DNA of 64,000 nt. It comes from Pyxicephalus adspersus. Taxonomy: Eukaryota; Chordata; Amphibia; Anura; Pyxicephalidae. A program made the position numbers and the translations under genes. The stretch spans positions 20,183,754-20,247,753 of the forward strand of contig NC_092863.1 of assembly GCF_032062135.1 (NCBI RefSeq). Direction: 5' to 3'. Under the pieces are notes generated by a model. The model ran no database searches. It worked only from the letters and a program-made list of their open reading frames with translations, and was not told the DNA's origin. Every line of letters begins with the position of its first letter. Positions within the stretch are counted from its first letter, which is position 1. Shown here in pieces: positions 1 to 11,269 of the stretch.

Positions 1-96
1 CACTGCCCTGCACCTCTCTGTGTAACATTCATGTGAATCGTGCACTGCCCTCTGCCTCTCTCTCTCTGCAGAGCTGCCACTAGAGGTCCCCCTCAC
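1..96 (-). other. PGAP3: PGAP3 intron 1 (5' part)
   Basis: The sequence left of the donor GT at 96-95 is the beginning of the first PGAP3 intron on the minus strand. It is CT-rich on the plus strand and I see no other element in it. Confidence 0.8.
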
Positions 97-262
97 CAGT
101 CAGTCTCATGTAGAGGGGCTGCTCAGCCCAGAAGTCCTGGAGTCGGCTCCCAGTACAGTTCCTCTGTTCACAAGAGCTCACACACTCCCGGTATACCGGC
201 TCCCGGTCCCCGCGAGATGCAGTTACAACTCCGGCCAGGAGCAGCACAAGAAACGGTGCCAT
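97..262 (-). CDS. PGAP3: PGAP3 first coding exon (partial gene)
   Basis: PGAP3 (PERLD1, yeast Per1 homologue) is a Golgi multipass membrane protein needed for GPI fatty-acid remodelling, in which the unsaturated sn-2 chain of GPI-anchored proteins is removed. The exon encodes 55 codons plus one base. Residues 1-16 form a hydrophobic signal peptide (MAPFLVLLLAGVVTAS). Then comes the family-specific GDREPVYREC, with cysteines 27, 31 and 36 and an N-glycosylation sequon at N35 (NCT). The ATG at 262-260 is the first in frame. The exon ends in ACT G|GTGAGG (phase 1, donor at 96-95), the phase I expect for this gene, and the rest lies left of the window. Its start faces ERBB2, as in mammals. Assignment is by recognised similarity to the human N-terminus. 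Confidence 0.93.
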
Positions 263-345
263 GACCGGCGAGCCGGGACTTCCGCCTTCTCGGCGACTTC
301 CGCCCAATGTCCGTTGCCAACAGCTTCCCCGCGAAAACAGGGTAG
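263..345 (-). promoter_or_regulatory. PGAP3: PGAP3 5' leader and proximal promoter
   Basis: This short CpG-rich stretch stands out from AT-rich surroundings. It holds two identical ACTTCCGCC boxes (278-286 and 296-304), which read GGCGGAAGT on the PGAP3 strand and fit the ETS core, and a CCAAT box on the plus strand at 304-308. No TATA box is visible. In human this interval is also the upstream start region of long ERBB2 transcripts, so a bidirectional role is possible. The exact start sites cannot be read from sequence. Confidence 0.6.
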
Positions 346-534
346 CGTTAAATAGTGCCGGGTTAACTCTCCGTACTATATGTGACAGCGCAGTGCTCAG
401 CTAGTCAACATTTCAACTAAATTTCTGAACCTTTTTTCTTTTTAAAAAATGTCTTATTTGCAGAGTTAACATTTAAAAATCTTTGCCACTAGACAATGCT
501 TTTTTTTTTGTTCAACTTTTTGTCATTTCTACTT
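346..534. other. Intergenic, no feature seen
   Basis: AT-rich spacer between the PGAP3 promoter and the first repeat. I see no gene, RNA or recognisable repeat. Confidence 0.5.
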
Positions 535-790
535 AACCAAAAATTTACACTTACCTTTAATCCCGCAGGTTCCTCGATAGCGCTGGTCCTTCCTGTGATC
601 TGTCCTGGAATTCCTCTTCATCCTGGCGCTGAGGAAGTGCCACCATCTTCATTCTTCTTTTCTATCTTCTCCTTTGGCCTTCTTGGCACGTCACCTGATC
701 TTGCACTGCGCTGGTGCGAAATTGCAAGACGTAGTCACTGTGAAGGGGAAATAAAAAAAGAGCGAAAGGGGCTTTTTTTCCCCTAATAGA
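535..790 (-). repeat. Dispersed repeat, family A (minus orientation)
   Basis: The reverse complement of this segment matches 7035-7320. Shared blocks are CCCCTTCACAG, then GCGCAGTGCAAGAT, GAAGATGGTGGC, AGGAC(T)AGCG and GGGATTAA(A/G)GGTAAGTGTAA. It is an interspersed element present twice in the window in opposite orientations. No coding capacity is visible. Confidence 0.6.
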
Positions 791-1658
791 TCAAGAGGCA
801 TGCCCATAAGGAGGCATTCTCTACATTCTCTTTCCACAACTTTCTTCTCTTCTTCCCGTCTCTCCCTTCCAATTTTTACAATTCCCCCCTCTTGCAACCC
901 TATCTGTTCTTTCTTCACCCTGCTGCCAACACCGTACATCACAAACCTCAACTCCTCTGTAGCCTAAAACGTGCAGGCACAGAGTTAGCACAGAAGGTGC
1001 AACCCTGAAACATTTTTCCTTTTCATTTTCCTGTTTCTGAGGCCTTTCCCACTGTTCCTTCTTTTTCACCTTTCACCCATCCAGTGGATTAATTCCATCA
1101 TGTACAGGTCTCAATTTGCCACATAAAAGAACTAAAACTTTTCAACACTTGTTCAGCAAATGTGTTTTAGTACAAGACATCTATACTATATTTCCATTTG
1201 CTCCTCTTGCCTCTAGTTTCTTATGGTCAACTCTGACACCATGCAAAAAGAAGTACTAAAAATAATGACAATTCAAATTCATGTGTTCAAAGAAAATAAA
1301 AAAAGGCTTTGCAGTTGGTAACACACATTAGATGGCTGCCTGTGGTTTAGAGTTGCCTCCATCCTTTTACTCATTGCTGTTTCCAGCTACTTGGGATCAC
1401 TTGGATAAGTGAATCCTGATCCATATCTTCCTATCTATTCAGACAATTGATCTTAATCATTACTGGATAATTCCTAGTATTGGACTACTATATGCTGTAA
1501 TATCACCTCCTGGGACCTAATTGGAATGTCTCTATTCAGAGTTTATTTGCTGCTACTTGTCGCTACCTCCCCTGAGAAAGATTAACGGCGAAACACATCG
1601 GTGCCAGAAATGTTTATGTCCTTTTCTACAACTTCATCATTGCACTTATGTTTTTGGG
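791..1658. other. Intergenic with a GGCGAAAC-type repeat fragment
   Basis: Mostly unique-looking AT-rich DNA. Around 1570-1605 there is a repeat-like fragment containing GGCGAAACACATCGG (1587-1601), which resembles motifs in elements at 20747 and 45902. No gene is seen. Confidence 0.4.
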
Positions 1659-1872
1659 GACATGCGATGCCCGGCCAGCATTGCCAGGGGAAGCAGAGGC
1701 CAGGCATCGCTGGAGGATGCTGCTGACATTGCTGAAGGACGCCGCTGGAACGTGGAACCTAGGTAGGACTTAGTAAATTCCCTGGCAATTCCACCCCGAG
1801 TGTGGCTCGGGGTTACCACTTTTGGTATGGAAAATCCACCACGAGCCACACTCAGGAATACCGCCAGGGAGG
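1659..1872 (-). mobile_element. TTAA-flanked DNA transposon end
   Basis: The right end reads ACCGCCAGGGAGG|TTAA (TTAA at 1873-1876). Inside it, an inverted GTGTGGCTC/GAGCCACAC pair lies at about 1800-1855. The inward part repeats GATGC/GCATC blocks. Elements starting TTAACCTCCCTGGCGGT are common in frog genomes as I know them, and a TTAA target fits Kolobok or piggyBac-type elements. The left boundary is unclear. Confidence 0.55.
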
Positions 1873-1876
1873 TTAA

Positions 1877-2294
1877 AAGCCACATCTCTGCCTATTTCTT
1901 TTAACACTTGAATAGGAACTTGTACTGTAGACATGTAGTTTAAAAAAATATCTGTTGCTACTGACATGATAGTTGTAATGCCCTCATCGCCATCCTAGTC
2001 CACCACCAATAAAATCGTCCATTCAGAATGGATGGCACTTTCTTCCATAGGCACTGAAAGTTTGTATGGGCACTGCAGCTGTTCACTTATATGACTTAGG
2101 CTGTTCCGGATGGTACACCCCAGCACATGGACAGAACAACAATAGCAATAATACTGGTATCGCTGCTTGGGGAAGTGTGTGACTAGAGACACAGCCCTTT
2201 CCGTGATTCGCAGAGGAGGAACATCACTGAATGAATGGTGAAGAGGTAAGTCAGGTTGATTAGGTAGGGTGCTGATTTTTTGTGATTAAAGAGA
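1877..2294. other. Intergenic, no feature seen
   Basis: Unique-looking sequence between two repeats. No gene or RNA is recognised. Confidence 0.4.
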
Positions 2295-2350
2295 CTGGTA
2301 GGGATTTACAGAAAAGGGAATGGCTTCCCTTTTCTGTAAATCCCTATCAG
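2295..2350. repeat. 26-bp-stem hairpin
   Basis: Left arm 2295-2320 and right arm 2325-2350 are reverse complements with one mismatch, separated by the 4-nt loop TGGC. Pairing continues weakly outward (TTAAAGAG against CTAAATAG). It may be a fold-back MITE core or a small-RNA precursor-like hairpin. Confidence 0.8.
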
Positions 2351-2769
2351 CCTATTTAGTCCTGTGTATGAGCACCTAAACAAATTTGCTAAGGTGTGTA
2401 AAGGTATATAGGTAACAAACCCAGAGGTGGGAGTCCCAAATGTCACTCTTGCCCCTAACAGCTGGGAGCAGCCCACCTAGTAGGGGAGGGGAAGGTAATG
2501 TAGAAAGACCTAGACAGTTGGTATTCAGGGGGTTGGAAGAATTTGCTGCCTCTTGTGTAATAGTTGGGCATGCGGTAGAAAAAGTAGTCAAATTTCTGGC
2601 TATACTGTTTTTTTTTAAATAGCGTGGCTTTGATTTAAAAGCAAAAATGAAAGCAGAACTGGTTGATGAATAGTGTGATGATGCTGAGATAATATGGATG
2701 GATTGTATTTGTGGGTTTAAAATGCACAGGTAATTATTGGTGTTAGAATGAAAACTTATTACAAGATGA

Positions 2770-2925
2770 ATGTATGAAAACATATTACAAGACAATTTTA
2801 TGGTACAGTTTGTAGAAGCCCTAACAAGAAAAAATGCTCTTCTGGACCTGCTATTTTCAAACAATGCCAAACTTGTTGCAAATGTTCATATTGTAAATGG
2901 GAAGTACAAACTAGAAAATATAACA
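2770..2925 (+). pseudogene. CR1-like LINE endonuclease fragment
   Basis: The frame from 2770 reads ILQDNFMVQFVEALTRKNAL, then LLDLLFSNNAKLVANVHIVN. This matches the C-terminal part of the apurinic endonuclease domain of CR1/L2-clade retrotransposons (typically DNF...QFVEEPTR..ALLDLLFTN...LV.DV). The fragment lacks the upstream catalytic part and the reverse transcriptase. It is a 5'- and 3'-truncated relic. Confidence 0.65.
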
Positions 2926-3070
2926 CTGAATGGACTATGGCTGCCTTGTCCATTTTAGAATACCTCTCCAACATAATCGTTACATATCAGTGTTCCTTCT
3001 AACCTTTCTTTACTTTTTGGCATAATTTCTTCACAAAACTTTACACACTTAAAGATGGTGCTCAACTCAA

Positions 3071-3606
3071 ACCATCATCAGTGGTCCACAAGAACAATTT
3101 GGTGGTCCACAGAATCATTTGGACATTTTTTGCAATTTTAATGTCTTAAGATTAAAACAAAAACTCCGCCAATACCAAGTCTCAATCGAGTCTCAATCGA
3201 TTGTTTTATTTTATTTGTTTATTTCTCAGATGCTCTTTTAGGTAAGTATGACCTTAACTGTGTATTTTCTTTAACTGTTATTATTATTGGAATCAAATAG
3301 TCTGTCTTTGATAACTATTATTTCTTGTTTGGTCTTAGATTCCAATTAAATTAACCCATATTGAGTGAGAAAAAGCAAACAAATATTTTCCATTTCTTTA
3401 GTAATACCAAAGATAATGCAACTAATGATAAAAGTAACAACAGTAATACTTCACTCAACCGTGAGCTGATCAATGAATCAGATCCTCCACAGTCCTTGTC
3501 AGGCACTATTAGCAAGATCATTATTTTACAAAAGTATTTATCCTTTAAAAAAATTGGTAATGTGGAATATGGTTCATGAGATCTGAAAGGTTCGCGACCG
3601 CTGATC
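3071..3606 (+). mobile_element. Non-autonomous hAT element, copy 1
   Basis: The element runs from a degraded CATCAGTGGTCC end to AAGGTTCGCGACCGCTG at about 3590-3606. It carries a remnant open frame beginning SEKKQTNIFHFFSNTKDN (from 3364), in which the start codon has become TTG at 3361. The same sequence, in the other orientation, occurs at 9068-9811 and 38433-39161. The reading frame resembles the N-terminus of a hAT transposase, with the catalytic part deleted. Confidence 0.65.
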
Positions 3607-3614
3607 TAACTTAA

Positions 3615-4011
3615 CCACCCGAGCGATAACCCCGACCTTGGTTCAGGGTTAAAATAATTACAATTATTGATAACCCTGAACTTTTCTCACTGTATGAAAA
3701 TACAGTGAGAAAAGTTCGGGTTTATCGTTCACTTACCTGGTCCCGCTGCGATGCAGCGTTGTCCTCCAGCGTCAATCTCCAGCGTCGTCCTCCAGCGTCG
3801 GGTGCCCTCTCAGGGAAAAAGAAGCCGGCTGGCGGAGAAGAAGAAGCCGGCCGGCTTCCTCTCCCTCCATGCGTGTACGTCGGTCCGTACCATGACGTCG
3901 GCGCGTGTGCGGGAAATGCAAATTGAAAGTCATTCAAACACATTTTGTATTGGATTGAATACAAACTCCTGTATCCAATCCAATACAAAATAATTCAAAA
4001 TAAATACAAAG
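3615..4011. mobile_element. TTAA-flanked element fragment (CCACC end)
   Basis: It starts TTAA|CCACCCGAGCG at 3611 and contains GGTTCAGGGTTA and AACCCTGAAC inverted blocks, GTGAGAAAAGTTCGGGTTTATCG and a GC-rich centre. The right part repeats GTATTGGATT/AATCCAATAC. The same blocks occur in the larger element at 55926-57053. Its right end is lost near the LINE fragment. Confidence 0.6.
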
Positions 4012-4930
4012 TATGTAATTGCCAGATCCTTTTCCATTTCTGACTCCCCCAAATGTATTCCCCCTAGACAGTATGAAGCATGTATGTGGTTAGCCCCAAA
4101 GTGCATAACATTACATTTATCCATACTAAATATCATTTGCCACATGGCTGCCCAATCAAACAGTACATCCAGGTCTGCTTGTAGATTATAGACATCCTGT
4201 ATGGACTTAATTCCATTACATAGTTTGGTGTCATCTGCAAACACAGAAATGGTACTTTTAATCTCAAACTCAATATCATTTAAAAAAGGTTAAACAGTAA
4301 AGTCCCGACACTCATCCCTGGGGTACACCCCTAATATCCTTAGACCATTCAGAGTATGAATCATTAGTTACTACTCTGTTGATGCGGTCTTGATGCGTTC
4401 TCAGTTCTCTATCCATTTACAGATTGACTTTTTTAAGTCTATTGACCTTAACTTGCATATTAACCGTCTGTCGGGTACCGTGTCAAATGCTTTAGCAAAG
4501 TCCAAGTACACTATATCAACTGATATTTCACTGTCTACCTGTTTACTTACTTCCTCATAAAAAGAGAGTAAATTTGTTTGATAACTTCTCGAAGCTATGC
4601 TGACTATCCATTATAATATAATTTTCTAGCAGACACTCCTCCATGTGGTTCTTTATCAAACTCTCAAGGACCTTTCTAACTGTGGACGTTAAACTAACCA
4701 GTCTGTAGTTACTTGGTAATGACTTTGCTCCTTTTTTGAAGCTAGAAACCACGTTGCAATTACGCCAATCCATCGGTACCATGCCAGTGACTAAAGAGTC
4801 TCTAAAAATATATATATATATGTCTAGAAATAATGGCTTTGAAAAAACTGAGCTCAGCTCTTTGGAGACACGTGGATGACAGGCGGTCATCTGTAGATAT
4901 GCTACAGACAGTGGGACAACAAGCATGAGC
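4012..4930 (-). pseudogene. CR1-like LINE reverse transcriptase fragment
   Basis: Read on the minus strand, 4930-4560 gives RT domain sequence: ELSSVFSKPLFL, FRDSLVTGMVPMDWRNCNVV, SLPSNYRLVSLTSTVRKVLE, then NHMEECLLENYIIMDSQHSF. After a broken middle, 4250-4020 gives FADDTKLCNG (the catalytic Asp pair), then LQADLDVLFDWAAMWQM, DKCNVMHFG and EKDLAI. Stops and frameshifts interrupt the frame, and a (TA)n stretch is inserted at 4808-4820. It is a dead 5'-truncated copy. Confidence 0.85.
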
Positions 4931-5689
4931 ATACTTTTTTTTTGGTTACAAAACTAAAAATGAATTTTTTTTTTTTTTTTTTTTTTAGCTTCAGGGAAAT
5001 TTAAATGATCAAATCATACACACATTCAGTTGACTTTTTACACATATATTCAGCCTAAAATGTGTGTTATGTCAATTTCGACAGCCCTTCCAAGGGAAAA
5101 AAACGAGTTAGTGGTGGGCTGCTTGGAAGAAATTGATATGATATATATGTTTCTTATCTGTCTGTACTGGTGCATTGCATAGAAGTAGAATTATAGGCAA
5201 AATAATATAAACAGTGCCCGTGAAATGGCCAGCACAGATGAGTGTTAAAAAAAAAAATGGGGTTAGGTAAGGATCTGTCTGGTCCTGGTATTTATGTATT
5301 TTAGGGTTTAGTTTCACTTTAAGAATAGCATATTAGTAAGTTATAAAGTAACCATAGCACAAATAGCTTCATAGTTACACATTATCCATTTATTATGTCT
5401 GGCACCATGGCTGCAAGACTTACATTGTGTTTATGTCCAGGCACCAGTTGTAAACTCAAGCAGTAATTTTCCTGAAGGTGGTTCTAGCCCTCTGGTAAAA
5501 GAATTTTATGTCTTGTATGAACTAAAAATCACCCACTGAAATAATAATGAGAAATACATTGGAAGTCTTTTTTGAACTTGATGTATGAACGTGTTAGGCT
5601 TTATGCTACACACAAAGTACTAACAGACAGCAATGATGATGTTGTAGAGAAAAGAATACAGAAAGAAAAAAAGAATACAGAATTAAATG
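4931..5689. other. Intergenic, poly-T tract only
   Basis: A T tract lies at about 4966-4986. The rest is AT-rich with no recognisable gene or repeat. Confidence 0.4.
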
Positions 5690-5840
5690 ATGGTAAGCTC
5701 TTCGGGGCAGGGTTCTCTCCTCCTCTATCACTGTATTAGTCTGTCATTTGCAATCCCTATTTAATGTACAGCGCTGCGTAATATGTTGACGCTATATAAA
5801 TCCTGTTTATTAATAATAATAATATTATTAATAATAAATG
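5690..5840 (+). repeat. LINE/SINE 3' tail with (AAT)n
   Basis: It contains GTAAGCTCTTCGGGGCAGGG, TGTACAGCGCTGCGTAATAT, then GCTATATAAATCCTGTTTA followed by (AAT)n. This is the common 3' tail seen again near 15500, 27770, 34540, 42090 and 43000. Confidence 0.8.
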
Positions 5841-6779
5841 GCCCTAAACAAGAATAGAAGTGCTGGATTCACTCCGACGTCTTGTTCTAGGTTAACGTAT
5901 TAAAGATTTATTGCTGTTGACACTTTCAATAAATGTGAGGGTATTTATTTGGAAATGAGCACTCAAAACCCATCTTTTCAAACTTCTTCTTCTGTCTCTT
6001 AAAAGCCTGACTACTTCCCACCAAATCCTGTTTATTATGATTATGATCTGGCATTTTCTGCCTTTGTTGCAGAACTACTGCTTTTTCCTCTTGCTGCAAG
6101 CACAGACCTGTGGTCTTCAGGTTGGTCACATCCCTCTCCAACTCCAGCTATCATTCATTAGTAACCTGCATGCTTTACCTTCTACCTCCTCTAAACATCT
6201 TTAGGGTTCCCAACAGCTGCCATGGTTTCATTAATCATTTAAAGCCACATCATTTACATAATATGTATTATGCTAATGTGACCTAGGTTTTTTTCTGCTC
6301 TATGGGAAGGCCTTAGCCTGAGTGTCCCTACCCTGAGAACAAAATGACTTCATGACCGATGACATTGTGGTTTCTGGGTCTTTTCAGGGGGATTTCAATG
6401 AGATGGTCTAAGTCTCTTTATCAACAAGTGCCCTCCTATGCCTCTGCCATTGTTCACTTTCTGTAGAACCATATAGAATTTTGTTTCATAGTCTGAACTT
6501 GGGGTTCAAAATACTACCAGCAATTTATCCACAAGTGTTCTGTTCAAGTCATTCCTAACTTTGCATTTAGGTCACTAACCTTTACTTGTGAAAAGCTCTT
6601 GATCCACCACCCAAACCGAGCCCAGCAAGTCCCACGCTATCTCCTTTTCCTTTTTCTGGGGATCACCTTTTTATCCAGCTCTGCCACCTTGTGACACTAG
6701 TGTCCCAGGAGGCTGCAGGTTTCCCCTTTTAGTCTTTACCACCACAACAGTAATTACAGAAGAGGAGGGGACCTCCTTA
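5841..6779. other. Intergenic, no feature seen
   Basis: No gene, RNA or clear repeat is recognised in this AT-rich interval. Confidence 0.4.
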
Positions 6780-7320
6780 AAGCCTACCTAAACTCAACAA
6801 TTATTTTTTACATAGAAGTGCAACACACCTTTTTTTTAAAAAAAAGAAAGGGTGCAGCAATGTCCCTTTAAAACTTGACCTCCGCAGTGATCAAGACTTA
6901 ATAGGAGTGCAGAGCCTCCCAGGATACCTACATCACACATCCTGGGAGGCTCTGGCTGCTCCTTCTGGGCTTTATCTCGAGAATACGCAGAAGTGGCATT
7001 TTTCCTCCTAGGGGAAAGAGATGCCCATCTCACGCATGTGCAGTGAGATCAGCTCTCTTTTTTTCCCCTTCACAGCAGCTACGTCACCTGATTTGGCAAC
7101 CTGCGCAGTGCAAGATGGGGTGACAAAGTAAGAAGAATGAAAAGAACACGGAAGTGAAGAGCGAAGATGGTGGCGTCCACCGCTTCCTCTGTGCCGGGAC
7201 CAAAAGGGATTCTAGAACAACAAAGGACCGGATCGTGGGAAGGACTAGCGTCATCGAGGGACCTGTGGGATTAAGGGTAAGTGTAATTTTTTTTATTTTT
7301 AGTTTCGTTACTCTTTAAAG
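6780..7320 (+). repeat. Dispersed repeat, family A (plus orientation)
   Basis: The right part (about 7035-7320) matches the reverse complement of 535-790. The left part (6890-6960) contains a short inverted CCTCCCAGGAT/ATCCTGGGAGG pair. It ends GGTAAGTGTAATTTTTTT..TTTCGTTACTCTTTAAAG. It is a non-coding interspersed element. Confidence 0.55.
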
Positions 7321-9059
7321 AACTGATATCATTCAAAGATCAAAGGTCACCTTTAAACTACATAATACTAAATAGTAAATATAATGAAACAGTACATTGC
7401 TGCAGTGAATTCACTCAGGGACACCTGCAGACTTTTTTGCAATTTCTGGTTGTCATTTTGGCATTAATATGTAGGAAAGATGAAAAATACAAACACTGTG
7501 ACTTGGAGACACTCTCACTTTACCTGTTCAATTGGTGGCCATTCATTGTCCCGATAAACCACCAAATCTGCAACATGTTTGACCTTCACCTACCCTACAT
7601 CTCCTGAAAAAGCAATCCTGTAAAAAGTGTTGGAATATTAGGAATTCTTCACGCATGGAACTCAGAACATCACCTATGTATTGGTCTATTTTTTTGTTAT
7701 ATTAATGTATTCCTAACCTAAAAAACCCACAGTCAGGTGGAGCTTTGTTAGTCACCTAATTCAACATTAAAATCATAGTTTATGCATCTTTTTCCTGCAC
7801 ACTATATTTATTTACATATGTACATAATATGTCTTACTAACCCCCTTCTTTCTTTGCATTAGAACCTTAATAAGGTTTATGGTTTATTCTTCCTCATAAT
7901 TAAGGGACCATTTCACTTTGATTATGGGTAAAAGCTGCTTTTTATATCTTCTTTACTTGACCTACTTTACCTTTTTCTTTACCTGCACGTTTTACCTGTC
8001 ATTCAAACTTTATATGTCATGGTTAGGGGCTTTGTAATTGATAAAAATATGCACAAAAATATTCACAAAAATTAATTTATCCAGTTTGCTTATCCCTATA
8101 TAACAATTTATATAAAATATATATGATAATGTAAAATTCTTTTCAACTAGATTGGTGATCCTGGTACCCAGCAAGACAGCAAGGCCAGATCAGTGATCTC
8201 ACTTTTCTCTATGACAGTGATACAATGTGCTAGTGACCGGACACAGTGAAGCAGAACATTGATAGGAGCAAAACTTTTAAATATTTTTTACTTTTACTAC
8301 TATATTTTACTTTAAGCATGTTCAAATGACACTGTTGTCACAGTGTAAGTACTGCTCTGCATAGAACAACTTGAGGTTAGAATTTGTGATTTTTTGATTT
8401 TGCACTCATTCCACGTAAAACACATTTATTTTTAATGAATACGAAATCCGAATAAAGAATGTTTTTATATTTCCGTTTGGAGTTTATTGTTATGAAGATC
8501 TTACACAATGTCATGGGAATATTAGATTAGTGGGTCTTATCTGCAGCTAGTGTCCTACAACATAGTGCCTAGCAGCCTTGAATGGTAGCTTTGTTGTCAT
8601 AACATTGTTTCCCGATGTACTGTTATAAATAGCAGAATCCTTTTTATCTAGCTACTTCAGATATCCAGAGCCTCCTTCTGGCATTCCTTGAAATATTTGC
8701 TCTTTACTTGTGGATAAATCTTTCCACAGATTTTTTTTCCAATTCCTGGTCCAAAAAGTTTTGCATATAAAGTAGTATTCAGCCTGGACATCCAATCCTG
8801 TACAACAGATTTATAACCCGGATATTTACATTTATTACAAGCTGTAATAGCAGTATTCTCTGTGAGCCTGCACCTAATGTACAAGTTTCAGCCTGGGCCA
8901 TCTTAAACAATACAGCATGTATGTGCATTGTGAATTCAAACAAAAATAAGGCATAAGGCACTTCCTTTTGTGTGCCGTTATGCAGTAGGCAACCCATTCA
9001 AATAGAGTAGCTGTCTGCATCCATTATATGGCAGTGTACAGTACAATGCTGTGAATTTT
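7321..9059. other. Intergenic, no feature assigned
   Basis: AT-rich, mostly unique-looking. A 75-codon minus-strand frame at 8884-8657 (ends KLFGPGIGKKICGKIYPQ...) is not recognised and could be chance or a gene relic. Confidence 0.35.
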
Positions 9060-9067
9060 TACTAGGG

Positions 9068-9811
9068 CAGTGGTCGCCAACCTTTTAGACCTCACAAACC
9101 ACTAAATTCATAATTTTAAATCCCGGGGACCATTAATATGAGTTTTTTTTAAAAAAGATAAATACATTTGTAAAATAATGATCTTCCTAGTGGTGTCTGA
9201 CAAGGACTGTGGAGGCTCTGATTCATTGATCAGCTCACGGTTAAGTGAAGTATTACTATTGTTACTATTATCATTAAATGCATTATCTTTGGTATTACTA
9301 AAGAAATGCAAAATATTTGTTTGCTTTTTCTCACTCATTATGGGTTTATTTCATGGGAATCCAAGACCAAACAAGAAATGATAGTTATCAAACTATTTGA
9401 TGTCTCTAAATTTAATAGTTAAAGACAATACACAGTTAAGGTCATACTTACCTAAAGGAACATCTGAGAAATAAACAAATAAAATAAAACAATCGGATGA
9501 GAATCCGTATTGGTGGAGCGGGGTGACTGTTGTAATGGTGGAAACAATACTGAAGCGTACGGCTCGGCAATGGTTGCCTCATACAACTTAACACTACACT
9601 AACGTTACTCTGCGCCTCCCTTGTTTTTTTGTTTCTAGTACAGTTCATGAATTTAGTGCAATATAAAGGTGAAAATTGTCATTCAGAATATAAGGATTTA
9701 TTAGAATGTTATTTGTTTTATTATTAATAAAACATAACAATTGCAAATTAAGTCAAATTTTTTCTGTGGACCACCAAAATATTTTCACAGACCACCAGTT
9801 GGCACCCATTG
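9068..9811 (-). mobile_element. Non-autonomous hAT element, copy 2
   Basis: The ends are CAGTGGTCGCCAACC (9068) and GGCACCCATTG (9811), flanked by an imperfect 8-bp duplication TACTAGGG (9060-9067) / ATCTAGGG (9812-9819). On the minus strand an ATG-initiated frame (9338-9108) reads [19 protein letters not shown] and continues for 76 codons. This is the only one of three copies with its ATG intact. The rest of the transposase is missing. Confidence 0.8.
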
Positions 9812-9819
9812 ATCTAGGG

Positions 9820-11269
9820 GAAATGCAGTTTAGCCAACCTAAACAAAAAAAAAAAAAATGAATCTAGCAAATTACCGGTAATCTATCATACTGGAGGGGC
9901 TTTTATAAACAGTTTGGTGCTTGTGACCTGATGAACTTTGTTGTGCTTTACACTTGCTGAGCTAGACATACAGAGCAATGTATTTGAATGCATGAGTGTG
10001 AGAGTGCTGGTGGGTTATCTTTACTGGCATTAAAGTACAACCACACAGCTAAAAAAAACTCCCAACCCCCCTCCTCCAGGAACCAGGCATTTGAAGAATA
10101 AATCAGTTGTATTCTAGTAAGTTCCCTTTCCTTAATGTGTTAGAAATAGGTAAAGCAGTCAAAGACTGACTGACTAACATCCCCCCAAAAAATAGATACC
10201 CTCTCTCTTTTACATATGTTTTTTTTTTTTTTTTATATAATAACTATTATCTGATAAAAGTGTCGCACTCATAAATAATATTATAAAATTTGCACCTGTG
10301 ATACTGTGACAGACCCCCCCCCACCAGTAGTTAATTAAGGGAAGCATTGATAAATTTTCCCTATCGAGTACAGTGGGTTTGAACAAAAAAGGTTTAGGGG
10401 GCCTGACCTGCAGCCCCCTAAGGAACTTTATATAATAGCCACTACATGTATTACAACCGAAGGCAGTCAGAAAGCAAAAATATTAGGGGGGGGGGACAGA
10501 CTTCTGCATTACAAGCTGCATTACAAGCTGCAGAACATGTTGTAGGAAAAAGTTAGCGACTAGAAACATGTTACATAAGACTGCTAATCATCACTGCGAT
10601 TACATCCACTTTGCAAAACCAACATTTCTATGAAAGGACCACATGAGACTGTTGGGCACCAGGGATATTTTAGGTGTCCACCTCTGTGGTTCCTCCTAAT
10701 GACCTCTAAATCACATCTGTATTTTGTAGTAACTAGGGGTCATTAGAAGCAACAACAGAAGGCAAAGGAAGGAAGGCCTGGCCTGAAGTTTCTGCTACAG
10801 AACAAGAATTTTTTTTTTTGCATCAACAGCTCTAAAGCTATTTTCTTTATAGTGTAATAATTTATTTTAACCCCAATCTTTCTAGAATGCAAAGTAGGCA
10901 GGCAGACAAAATAATGAGGACGACTAAAGGAGTTTGGGCTGTGAAAGTGAATTTTGACTCAGCAATGACAATTCACTTAGTTTAATTAATGCAGTAAAAT
11001 TTCACTTTTATAAGACTACCCAACCATGTACATTGTGCAAGTACCCAGTATCTCAATTTATACTTGGATGCCATGTTATTTATATGTATTTACTTACACT
11101 TGTAGATATGTTGTTTACTAGATTGTATATTTATATACTAACTCGCCCTCCTGGCGAAGTGCAAGTAATTGTGCTCTTTGTGGCTGATGCTTTTATTGAT
11201 GTATTTTAAAGTGTGTTTGTTTTTTTATTATTAAAGTTGTTTTTTCTTTTATTTCAAGAGTGTTGCTTA
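9820..11269. other. Intergenic, simple repeats only
   Basis: It holds a T tract at about 10218-10235, a C tract near 10313-10322, a G tract near 10487-10495 and a small direct duplication GCATTACAAGCT (about 10506-10530). No gene is recognised. Confidence 0.4.

Noticed and set aside
40..264. Plus-strand frame overlapping PGAP3 exon 1
   Set aside because: It is the antisense shadow of the PGAP3 coding exon.
691..1069. Two overlapping charged frames on the minus strand
   Set aside because: Low-complexity purine-rich sequence next to repeat family A, without domain similarity.
2376..2870. A 164-codon minus-strand frame
   Set aside because: It is antisense to the LINE endonuclease fragment on the plus strand and has no recognisable features of its own.
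4808..4820. TATA-like repeat as a promoter
   Set aside because: It is a (TA)n microsatellite inserted in a dead LINE reverse transcriptase.
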